Shown piece after piece: positions 5,829-12,077 of a stretch of 12,077 nucleotides of DNA. Numbering within the stretch: position 1 is the first letter of the stretch; each line of letters opens with the position of its first letter. The notes under the pieces were generated by a model. The model did not search any database. It worked only from the letters and a program-made list of their open reading frames with translations, and was not told where the DNA came from. The DNA is from an uncultured Candidatus Saccharibacteria bacterium (GTDB lineage: Bacteria > Patescibacteriota > Saccharimonadia > Saccharimonadales > Saccharimonadaceae), in contig CALFQW010000104.1 of the NCBI GenBank assembly GCA_937919305.1, forward strand, positions 1 through 12,077. The letters run 5' to 3'. Made by a program: the position numbers and the translations under genes.

Positions 5829-7523
5829 ATGTACGAGGAGTCAATATTTACTCAGCTGAGCATTGTGATCGTTATAGGCGGTATTGTATCTATATTGATG
5901 CGATGGCTGAAACAACCCCTGATCATCGGCTATATCCTCACTGGTATCATCGTTGGCCCAAGTCTTTTTGATATCATTCACGAAAAAGAGGCTTTTGAGG
6001 CATTTAGTGAGATAGGCGTCACGCTACTGCTCTTCATCATTGGTCTTGGCCTACATGTAGGTATCATCAAAAGTCTCGGTAAAGTATCGGTCACTACTGC
6101 CGCAGTAACCCTTGCCTCCATCGGTGGGCTCGGTGCTATTGCATCGCTCATGCTCGGTCTCAGCGTTGCTGAAGCAACGATTATGGGTGTTGCACTCTTC
6201 TTCAGTAGTACGATCATCATCCTGAAAGTCCTCACTGATAAGCGTGAGCTGAGTAGGCTACATGGCCAGATAGCATTAGGCGTTATATTGGTTGAAGATG
6301 TCATCGCGACCCTGGCCTTGCTTGCTGTTGCTACCATTGGGACCGCTGGCAGTATTGAGCTGTCACAAGTTGGCTCTTTAGCTCTGACCGGTGTAGGTCT
6401 TGCTAGCGGACTGTTCCTCGTCAGCAAGTATATTCTTCCGCGCTGTATAAGATTCTTGGCGCACTCTCAAGAGTTGTTATTTATGTTCACTATAGCCTGG
6501 GGCTTTGGTATTGCAACGCTGTTTGATGTTGTCGGCTTCAGCCACGAAATCGGCGCGCTTTTTGCTGGTGTAGCCATAGCATCACTGCCGTATGCAACAG
6601 CTATGGCGAACCGTCTCAAACCTCTGCGTGACTTCTTCATCGTATTGTTCTTTATTACGCTTGGTGAGCTGCTCAGCTTTGAAGCAATCAGTAGCAGTAT
6701 TATGCCGGCAGTCATACTCTCTCTCGTCGTCATCCTAGGAAAACCGCTGTTTGTGATGATTTCCCTAGGCCTACAAGGGTATACAAAACTCACGAGCTTT
6801 AAAGCCGCGATAAACCTTTCCCAAGTGAGTGAATTCTCGATTATTTTAGTCCTGTTTGCAGCGACTCCTGGCGTTGCACTCGTGAGGCCAGAACTAGGTG
6901 CTATTATCACGCTCACTGCACTCATTACCATCAGTACTAGTACTTACATGATGAAGTATGATGACAAGCTATATCACCTACTCGAACCTGTTCTCCGCGT
7001 TTTTGAGCGCAAGAGAGTCAAAGAGCACAAACACAAAAAGGAAGTGTACTCAGTCATCCTCTTCGGCTATCACCGTGGTGGGCACGAATTCGTGCAGGCA
7101 TTTAGAGAAATGAAAGAACACTATCTAGTCGTCGACTATGATCCTGAAGTCATCGAGCACCTTGATCATCAAGGTATCCGAAATATATTCGGTGATGCGA
7201 CAGACGAAGAGCTACTCGAAGAAGTCTCTGCTCAAAAATCTAGCATGATCGTAAGCGTCATCACAGACATAGATATCAACAGATCTCTACTGGGTTATTT
7301 ACGTTATCATAACCCGCACGCTGTGTTCATATGCCACGCAAATAGTTATGAGCAGGCTGCCGAGCTCTACAAACACGGTGCCACTTATGTCATCCTGCCT
7401 CATTTTCTCGGTTCTGAAAGGATAGGTGGTTTCATAAAGAAGCATGGTTTCAACCACAAGGCGTTTGATTCGTATAGAAAACATCACGTTATAACTCTCG
7501 GACGAAACGCACTCCGAAGCTAA
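5829..7523 (+). CDS. CPA2-family (KefB/KefC-like) cation:proton antiporter with RCK domain
   Basis: A 564-aa monovalent cation (K+ or Na+)/H+ antiporter of the inner membrane. The Na_H_exchanger domain (about 5-390) shows multiple hydrophobic helices. Recognisable family segments are QPLIIGYILTGIIVGPSLF near the start, the acidic pair E156/D157 in LVEDVIA, GFSHEIGALFAGVAIAS, PLRDFFIVLFFITLGE and INLSQVSEFSIIL. After a basic linker (about 392-405) comes one RCK/TrkA-N Rossmann domain (about 406-525). It has the nucleotide loop GYHRGG (413-418), the acidic strand end VVDYDPE and GDATD, suggesting gating by NAD(H) or another nucleotide. There is no RCK-C domain. ATG 5829 is preferred over TTG 5781 and ATG 5787 because it opens directly into the first helix; GGGTGGA at 5810-5816 is a distant ribosome binding site candidate. 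The exact ion is unknown. Confidence 0.9.
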   Translation: MYEESIFTQLSIVIVIGGIVSILMRWLKQPLIIGYILTGIIVGPSLFDIIHEKEAFEAFSEIGVTLLLFIIGLGLHVGIIKSLGKVSVTTAAVTLASIGGLGAIASLMLGLSVAEATIMGVALFFSSTIIILKVLTDKRELSRLHGQIALGVILVEDVIATLALLAVATIGTAGSIELSQVGSLALTGVGLASGLFLVSKYILPRCIRFLAHSQELLFMFTIAWGFGIATLFDVVGFSHEIGALFAGVAIASLPYATAMANRLKPLRDFFIVLFFITLGELLSFEAISSSIMPAVILSLVVILGKPLFVMISLGLQGYTKLTSFKAAINLSQVSEFSIILVLFAATPGVALVRPELGAIITLTALITISTSTYMMKYDDKLYHLLEPVLRVFERKRVKEHKHKKEVYSVILFGYHRGGHEFVQAFREMKEHYLVVDYDPEVIEHLDHQGIRNIFGDATDEELLEEVSAQKSSMIVSVITDIDINRSLLGYLRYHNPHAVFICHANSYEQAAELYKHGATYVILPHFLGSERIGGFIKKHGFNHKAFDSYRKHHVITLGRNALRS

Positions 7524-8767
7524 AGCGGGATATCCACCATACCACCTATGCCTATACCCCTTCTATGACCTGGCTTGATGTATTGCTTAGCGCGCACCCG
7601 ATGGGCGCTATTTAATACATGGCTCTTCTCTGCTGCGTATGTGGCTTCTTGCGTATCATCAGTGTACGCAGCTACTGCAGCCAAAGCCCTCTTATGTATT
7701 TCAGAGAGATCTTCCCCTCTATTATCAGCTGACTCGCAGCTACTGCACACTGCGCACTCGCCAACCATTCCTGCTCGCAAACATACGCGACAATCACCAT
7801 ATTGCCACTCCCGTTTGCGCTGGGTACCTAACCCTAACGCATCAAGACCCTGCTGGACACTCATACTACCGTCGGGGCAACTATTTTCATAACTTTCACC
7901 TTGCGATCGAGCAATATCACCAGCCGCCCCCATAGTTGTTAGATCACCATCTCCACGAAGTCTTCGTGCAAGGCTCGCCGCATAATCATAGCGCTGACGT
8001 TCTAGTTTCTCGCGAAGCTCTTGGCCCCGATACACTCGCTGGATCTCACGAATAGACGCCATATGATCAGAAAGCATATCCTCGTGCGCAAGAGCAAAGG
8101 TCATTGCATCCAGCGTATATTCACCCCTCCTACCACCAGACCAACTTCCACCATGCCTCGCTGCAAGGATCTCATCGTGTCGACGGGCAACTTCTTGACG
8201 AATATCTATACTATCAAAGTCATCTGAACGGCCGCGAAGTCGATACTGCTGCATAATATCCTCAGGAGATGTATCTAAAGGGATAGTCACGCCAAATGTA
8301 TTCGCTATCGCATTTAAGCACCCTACATCCGACTCGTCGAAAGAAAGTGAGGTTGCTGTAATGCCGTCTAGAGTTCTCTGATAAATACGCACCATTGTTA
8401 GGTGTTTTCCGATCTCTGCTACTTTTGGTGACATAACGACCAAAATATCCGGGTCACTATCAGTCCCTAGCGCCAAACGACGCATGTCGTCGTACTCGTT
8501 CAACTCAATAAGTGTATGCAAATGCATACGATGAAACAGTGGATCGTGCTGAGCCATCTCTCTGGCGGAATACTCTCCGTCACGCAGTATCTTCCCTATC
8601 GGTTGTTCCTGAAAATACAATTCGCCATCTGCTTCAAACGTATACTCAAAACTGTTGCACATCGGCAAAGGCAGGCGCTCGGAAACATCAGTCAGCTCAT
8701 CCGTTCTCTGACGTCTATATCTCACCTTCTCAAAATCATACTCGGCATCTTTCCTGACCACCTGCAT
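7520..8767 (-). CDS. Protein of unknown function with C-terminal five-cysteine (zinc-ribbon-like) cluster
   Basis: A 415-aa soluble protein that I do not recognise. It has no signal peptide or membrane helix and is rich in charged residues. The N-terminal third (about 1-100) looks like a compact alpha/beta region. Residues about 180-275 are Arg/Glu/Asp-rich and probably helical (from RQEVARRHDEILAARHGG to ELREKLERQRYDYAASLARR). A cysteine cluster follows: C326-x2-C329-x8-C338-x2-C341-x2-C344, typical spacing for a metal-binding ribbon. The last 60 residues are Ala-rich, then basic, ending MVDIPL. The ATG at 8767 has no clear ribosome binding site, but no better start was found before an in-frame stop upstream. 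It is convergent with the antiporter gene and shares its stop-codon bases. Metal binding is inferred from spacing only. Confidence 0.75.
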   Translation of the reverse strand: MQVVRKDAEYDFEKVRYRRQRTDELTDVSERLPLPMCNSFEYTFEADGELYFQEQPIGKILRDGEYSAREMAQHDPLFHRMHLHTLIELNEYDDMRRLALGTDSDPDILVVMSPKVAEIGKHLTMVRIYQRTLDGITATSLSFDESDVGCLNAIANTFGVTIPLDTSPEDIMQQYRLRGRSDDFDSIDIRQEVARRHDEILAARHGGSWSGGRRGEYTLDAMTFALAHEDMLSDHMASIREIQRVYRGQELREKLERQRYDYAASLARRLRGDGDLTTMGAAGDIARSQGESYENSCPDGSMSVQQGLDALGLGTQRKREWQYGDCRVCLRAGMVGECAVCSSCESADNRGEDLSEIHKRALAAVAAYTDDTQEATYAAEKSHVLNSAHRVRAKQYIKPGHRRGIGIGGMVDIPL

Positions 8768-8771
8768 AATA

Positions 8772-8852
8772 AAAGCGCTTTCTCTAGAGCAGAAAAAACG
8801 CCAATATAAAACTATGTTTTATGAAGTATACTATCCTGCTCGGGATTATCCC
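8772..8852. promoter_or_regulatory. Cluster of short palindromes upstream of the unknown gene
   Basis: Four perfect palindromes or inverted repeats lie close together: AAAGCGCTTT (8772-8781), CTCTAGAG (8782-8789), ATAAAAC-TAT-GTTTTAT (8806-8822) and GGGAT-T-ATCCC (8842-8852). They lie within 90 bases upstream of the ATG at 8767, where operators would be expected. No convincing -35/-10 pair was found on the minus strand (TATACT and TATATT are candidate -10s without a -35). The rest of the 8768-9048 gap holds no supportable gene and no clear terminator for the exporter gene. Confidence 0.3.
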
Positions 8853-9048
8853 TGTTTGACCAGCGCATGTATCGGACTGTTTATGCATCTACCCTCATAG
8901 CCTGCACAAAATCACCGTTGCGGCACAGTTCACGAGTTGCACGTGATTCCATGCGCGGCCTGGGCTTGTTTGTTAATAATAACTATTTTACGTGGTATTC
9001 GCCGCTAAGTATAGCGTAAAAAACACACCGTCCACGCCACATATATGA

Positions 9049-10737
9049 CTATTCTAAGCCTGGCGTATCTTCGTTAGATGCCGCCTTAAGATCTCGCTCA
9101 CGTAAAGTGAAGACAAGTAGACAGGCCATCAACATAGTTGCCGCCGATGTGATGAAAATGCTCCGCAACGAATCGGCGAATGCATGCGTAATCTTATTCG
9201 AATATTCTATCTGGTTATCCTGAAATTGCTTTAACGCCACCCGACGAGAAGCTTCGGGTAATTGTGACGTCATAGATGAGAAACCCTTCGATATCTTGTC
9301 TTTAACGTCTGTAGTGTTTAACGTCAGCAACGTGTTAGTATCACGTAAGTCTCCTATTTGAGCTGCTATAGGGGACTGCTCTAGGGACTGCACATAGCCG
9401 TCACGGCTTATGTTGTCGAGATTCGCCGTAATACCGGCTGTCAGTAATGCGCCGAAAATCGCAATCCCAACAGTTGAACCTAGCCCGCGAAAAAGCTGGA
9501 CAGAGCTAGTGGCAACGCCCAAGTCTTTTTGGGTAAATTCTGCCTGGACCGCAATATTTAGAATCGGCATCACTAAACCGAGGCCGATACCGAGACCAAA
9601 CATCATAACCCCCTCGTGCCAGTATGGTGTCTCAGGACTAAGTGTCGCCATAAGTCCTATCATTAATGTCGCCAAAACGATACCAGCCTGCATGAAAGCT
9701 TTATAGCTACCAGTCTTCGCGATTAACTGGCCGGAGCCAATACTACTGATCATGATGCCCGCCATCATAGGCAGCAGCATGAGTCCTGAGGTAGTAGGAC
9801 TTGCGCCGAACACTTGTTGATTAAACTGCGTTAAGTATAGTATTGAGCCCATGAAGCCAACCCCGAATAGTGTCGAAATGCCTACTATGCGTAAAAAATT
9901 TTTATTTTGAAAGTTTTTGAGCGGCAATATTGGCTGCTCTGCACGCTTCTCAACATAGATCAGTGCTACTATACTGAAGACGATGATTATACTCATAATA
10001 ATGCGGAGTAACATCAAAGAGATATTAGCCCAGTCCATAAAACCAGCGAATATATTCTCGGTATTATCGACAGCTAGCACCAGTGTCGCAAGTGCGATCG
10101 CTAGCAGACCAGCGCCAACATAGTCTATCTTGGGCCTTTCTACATGCTTGAGGCTCGGAGTAAATATCGCTATCAATATAAAAGCAACTACCGCAACTGG
10201 TACATTTATATAGAATGTCCATCTCCAATCAGTAGTAATGCCTAGCAAGCCGTGGCCATCCGTCAGCCAGCCACCCAGCAATGGGCCGATGACACTCGCT
10301 ATACCAAAAACCGCTCCGAACAAACCTTGCCAACGACCGCGTTCTCTAGCGGCAAATAGATCTCCGATAATAGTAAAGGCATTCGCGGTAATGATACCTC
10401 CCCCGATACCTTGTATCGTACGAGCCCAAATAAGTTGATCTACACTACCAGCCAAACCGCTTAGCAACGACGCTAAACCAAATACAGCAACACCGACCAG
10501 CAACACACTTCGGCGACCAAAAAGATCGGATAGCTTTCCAGCGATAGGGACAGTGACAGTGGTGGTCAATAAATAGGCGGTAACTATCCAGCTAAGCTGA
10601 TCAAATGCATTGAAGTCTTCAACTATCTTACCCAGCGCGGTTGCTATAATCGTCTGATCAAGTGCAACGAGGAACAAACTCGCCATGACACTGAGCATGA
10701 TAATAAGCTTGCCTCGCAACGGGAGATTGTGATGCAT
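9049..10737 (-). CDS. DHA2-family (EmrB/QacA-type) drug:proton antiporter, 14-TM MFS exporter
   Basis: A 562-aa major facilitator protein that should export drugs or other toxic compounds using the proton gradient. Its length and helix count fit the 14-helix DHA2 family. The first helix carries LDQTIIATALGKI (26-38), the family's D1 motif. Motif A is at 67-76 (GKLSDLFGRR), the loop-4/helix-4 region is WARTIQGIGGG, and the antiporter motif C is at 141-160 (GAVFGIASVIGPLLGGWLTD). A long extracytoplasmic loop (about 450-520) precedes the last helix, as in other DHA2 proteins. The start lies 11 bases after the stop of the AbrB-like regulator gene, with only a weak ribosome binding site (TAGG, overlapping that stop), so the two are an operon and may be translationally linked. 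The substrate cannot be told from sequence. Confidence 0.92.
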   Translation of the reverse strand: MHHNLPLRGKLIIMLSVMASLFLVALDQTIIATALGKIVEDFNAFDQLSWIVTAYLLTTTVTVPIAGKLSDLFGRRSVLLVGVAVFGLASLLSGLAGSVDQLIWARTIQGIGGGIITANAFTIIGDLFAARERGRWQGLFGAVFGIASVIGPLLGGWLTDGHGLLGITTDWRWTFYINVPVAVVAFILIAIFTPSLKHVERPKIDYVGAGLLAIALATLVLAVDNTENIFAGFMDWANISLMLLRIIMSIIIVFSIVALIYVEKRAEQPILPLKNFQNKNFLRIVGISTLFGVGFMGSILYLTQFNQQVFGASPTTSGLMLLPMMAGIMISSIGSGQLIAKTGSYKAFMQAGIVLATLMIGLMATLSPETPYWHEGVMMFGLGIGLGLVMPILNIAVQAEFTQKDLGVATSSVQLFRGLGSTVGIAIFGALLTAGITANLDNISRDGYVQSLEQSPIAAQIGDLRDTNTLLTLNTTDVKDKISKGFSSMTSQLPEASRRVALKQFQDNQIEYSNKITHAFADSLRSIFITSAATMLMACLLVFTLRERDLKAASNEDTPGLE

Positions 10738-10748
10738 TACGCTATAAC

Positions 10749-10991
10749 CTACTTATCTTGCTCTAGTTCATCAATCTTAGTTTTCAGCTCTGCAACATCC
10801 TGAATTGCGTGCTCGACAAGATGGCTCATGTGCTCCTCTTTAATAAGAACCATGACTCTTTTGTCGGGTACACCGACAACATAAAGTCGTTCTCCTGAGC
10901 TTAAGCCGTACTCTTCACGGGCATCTGCAGGTATAACTATTTGCCCTTTAGTGCCGACTGTTGCGGTGCCAAATAACTTCTTCTTATACAT
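10749..10991 (-). CDS. AbrB/SpoVT-type swapped-hairpin DNA-binding regulator
   Basis: An 80-aa transcription factor or antitoxin-like protein. Residues about 6-52 form the AbrB/MazE swapped-hairpin DNA-binding domain (GTATVGTKGQIVIPADAREE, then YGLSSGERLYVV). The domain dimerises and contacts DNA through the basic hairpin. Residues about 55-80 (VEHAIQDVAELKTKIDELEQDK) look like a coiled-coil oligomerisation helix. There is no neighbouring toxin gene; the next gene, 11 bases away, is a multidrug exporter, so it is more likely a local regulator than an antitoxin. The ATG (10991) has no ribosome binding site, and the promoter would put the mRNA start only one or two bases before it. A pair of 10-bp direct repeats overlaps that promoter, suggesting autoregulation. 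Confidence 0.87.
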   Translation of the reverse strand: MYKKKLFGTATVGTKGQIVIPADAREEYGLSSGERLYVVGVPDKRVMVLIKEEHMSHLVEHAIQDVAELKTKIDELEQDK

Positions 10992-10999
10992 ATTTTCAG

Positions 11000-11027
11000 T
11001 GTATATCTAGTATGAAATGTATGTCAA
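11000..11027 (-). promoter_or_regulatory. Promoter of the AbrB-like gene
   Basis: On the minus strand, TTGACA (11027-11022) is followed after 16 bases by TATACA (11005-11000, four of six). The predicted start near 10993 almost coincides with the ATG at 10991. The promoter lies in the 46-base gap between the PBP stop and this gene. Confidence 0.55.
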
Positions 11028-11036
11028 GTATGAAAT
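11009..11036. repeat. Two 10-bp direct repeats overlapping the AbrB-gene promoter (candidate operator)
   Basis: AGTATGAAAT occurs perfectly at 11009-11018 and 11027-11036 (plus strand), with start-to-start spacing of 18 bp. One copy lies in the promoter spacer and the other abuts the -35 on its upstream side. A regulator bound to both would span and block the promoter. Confidence 0.5.
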
Positions 11037-11037
11037 A

Positions 11038-12077
11038 TTAGCTATCTTGACGACCGTTTCTCAGAAGTCCCGTTGTGGGCGTTTGGCTGGACGCACAACC
11101 TCGACTATCAACCGTCTGACCTGCAGCTGTATTTGGACAACGATCCTGACTATCAACGACTCCGTCGTTATCACTATCTCGATTCGCAATGCGCTGGGCG
11201 GCAGAACAGCCATCGCTATCAACAGCAGCGCCTTGGGTTGTTCCAGGGCAGAGATCGTCATCATCATTCACGCCGTCATTATCTGCGTCCGCCTCCTCTT
11301 CAACTGGACATCCATCATTCTCGGCTACGCCAACGACCGTAGGACATTCATCCTTATCATCGGCTATTCCGTCTCCATCACTATCTTTGACTTCTGGCTG
11401 CGGTGCAGGCTCTTCGGTAACAGTTTCTTCTTTTTTCTGCTCACAGTTTTTGCTTGGGACAGTTCCGTCAACAAAGAACTCTTCATAGCTGCCTCCGCTC
11501 GCGCTACAAGCTGCTGTTTTAGTTACTCCACTCGGTTGGACAAAATCTTCCTTCGGGGTATCGCCGAGATACACTTGCATAGAGCGAGACCATATAGGAC
11601 CAGCCATAGATGACCCACCAGCTGACATAACTTCGTTTTCGTTATTTCCTACCCATACAGCTACTGCAATACTAGGGGTATATCCTATTGTCCATGCATC
11701 ACGATTATCGTCGGTACTTCCTGTTTTTACGGCTACATCTCTACCCGGTATGTTGAGTCTACTGCCGAAACTAGGCGCTCGTGCACTATTATCCGAGAGT
11801 ATGTCAGATATCACAAAGGATGCTTCAGATGACTGAACTCTTTTACTGGTTGTCTCATTCCGAAAGATAGTCTCACCGTATTTATTTTCTATGGTACTTA
11901 TCAATGAAACATCGTGCTGGCGACCTCCATCGGCAAACGCAGCGTATGCATTTGCCATATCAATCGGCTTAGTCTCAGCAGCACCAAGCGCAAGCGCCAG
12001 GCCGTAGTCACGTTTCGGGTCTATAGTAGAGAGACCCATCTCACGAGCCTTATCAATAGATTCGTCTACACCAAGCT
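11038..12077 (-). CDS. Class A penicillin-binding protein (PBP1a-type), 3' part, with C-terminal thrombospondin type 3 repeats
   Basis: This is the C-terminal 345 or so residues of a bifunctional peptidoglycan synthase, open to the right edge. The first visible residues (LGVDESIDKAREMGLS) are internal to the transpeptidase domain. Numbering from the Met at 12039, the KTG box that closes the active site is at 105-107 in VAVKTGSTDDNRDAWTIGYT, followed by the conserved AVWVGNN. The catalytic SxxK and SxN motifs lie outside the window. After a Cys pair (C178, C199) and an acidic linker come three calcium-binding thrombospondin type 3 repeats at about 219-245, 251-279 and 288-316 (DSDGDGIADDKDECP type), each with two cysteines. 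A short tail follows. Such a tail is unusual on a PBP and would lie outside the cell. The gene is upstream of the abrB-exporter pair, 46 bases away, with no terminator seen. Confidence 0.92.
   Translation of the reverse strand, partial: LGVDESIDKAREMGLSTIDPKRDYGLALALGAAETKPIDMANAYAAFADGGRQHDVSLISTIENKYGETIFRNETTSKRVQSSEASFVISDILSDNSARAPSFGSRLNIPGRDVAVKTGSTDDNRDAWTIGYTPSIAVAVWVGNNENEVMSAGGSSMAGPIWSRSMQVYLGDTPKEDFVQPSGVTKTAACSASGGSYEEFFVDGTVPSKNCEQKKEETVTEEPAPQPEVKDSDGDGIADDKDECPTVVGVAENDGCPVEEEADADNDGVNDDDDLCPGTTQGAAVDSDGCSAAQRIANRDSDNDGVVDSQDRCPNTAAGQTVDSRGCASSQTPTTGLLRNGRQDS
11092..11385 (-). repeat. Coding repeats: three thrombospondin type 3 calcium-binding repeats
   Basis: Three units of about 27-29 residues spaced 32-37 residues apart carry the DxDxDGxxDxxD loop, then CP, then DG/RGC. 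The acidic residues match the calcium-coordinating pattern of the family. The cysteines may form disulfides within or between units. Confidence 0.85.

Noticed and set aside
5978..6931. Two minus-strand ORFs of about 150 codons inside the antiporter gene
   Set aside because: They are antisense to a clear membrane protein and have biased low-complexity composition; shadows of the real gene.
8814..8900. 28-codon plus-strand ORF in the gap before the exporter gene
   Set aside because: No ribosome binding site or promoter, and its start lies inside the inverted repeat at 8806-8822; most likely chance.
8881..8952. 23-codon minus-strand ORF beginning MESRATRELC
   Set aside because: No good ribosome binding site and no clear -35; too short to support alone.
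9003..9023. Hairpin CGCTA-AGTA-TAGCG beside a T-run as terminator of the exporter gene
   Set aside because: On the transcribed strand the T-run comes before the hairpin, the wrong order for a Rho-independent terminator.
10749..10991. AbrB-like protein as antitoxin of a toxin-antitoxin pair
   Set aside because: No small toxin ORF (PIN, MazF or similar) is adjacent; the neighbours are a PBP gene and an exporter.
11017..11613. 198-codon plus-strand ORF opposite the PBP gene
   Set aside because: Antisense to the repeat-coding region, whose regular Asp/Gly codons keep the other strand open; the PBP frame has clear domains.

Overview
The window looks like chromosomal DNA of a streamlined, Gram-positive-type bacterium, most likely Candidatus Saccharibacteria (TM7) or a related Patescibacteria lineage. 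That placement is inference from several traits together: a short archaeal-type aspartyl-tRNA synthetase, an Rpf-like secreted muralytic enzyme, a penicillin-binding protein with an appended calcium-binding tail, short intergenic gaps, and genes that appear to start at or near the mRNA 5' end. Long ORFs read through in the standard code and UGA serves as a stop. No rRNA, tRNA, CRISPR array, insertion sequence or phage gene is visible.

Left part (1-2705). The 3' end of an AlkA-type DNA glycosylase is followed by a 308-base intergenic region. This holds a good sigma-70 promoter and a leader that can fold into a three-way junction, in front of a LysM plus Rpf-domain secreted protein. A strong hairpin terminator separates that gene from the convergent aspS. 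aspS is the second gene of a minus-strand operon and overlaps a CNNM/TlyC-like CBS-domain membrane protein gene by four bases (ATGA).

Middle (2702-7523). The CBS gene is divergent from a membrane-anchored DsbA-like thiol oxidoreductase, which ends in a textbook terminator. Next comes an unrecognised 30-codon minus-strand ORF with its own promoter, a hairpin leader and a ribosome binding site. A CorA-type divalent cation channel (minus) and a CPA2/KefB-type cation:proton antiporter with an RCK domain (plus) are divergently transcribed from a 117-base region. This makes a small ion-homeostasis cluster.

Right part (7520-12077). A 415-aa soluble protein of unknown function, with a C-terminal five-cysteine cluster, is convergent with the antiporter gene and overlaps it at the stop codons. 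After a 281-base gap, a minus-strand series runs in from the right edge: the 3' part of a class A penicillin-binding protein with three thrombospondin type 3 repeats, a small AbrB-family regulator, and a 14-TM DHA2-family multidrug exporter. The regulator's promoter carries a pair of perfect 10-bp direct repeats, suggesting autoregulation of the regulator-exporter pair.

The common theme is the cell envelope: peptidoglycan synthesis (PBP) and cleavage (Rpf), oxidative folding of exported cysteine proteins (DsbA), and ion and drug transport. The items most worth follow-up are the structured Rpf leader, the small ORF at 4557-4649, the direct-repeat operator, and the unknown cysteine-cluster protein.
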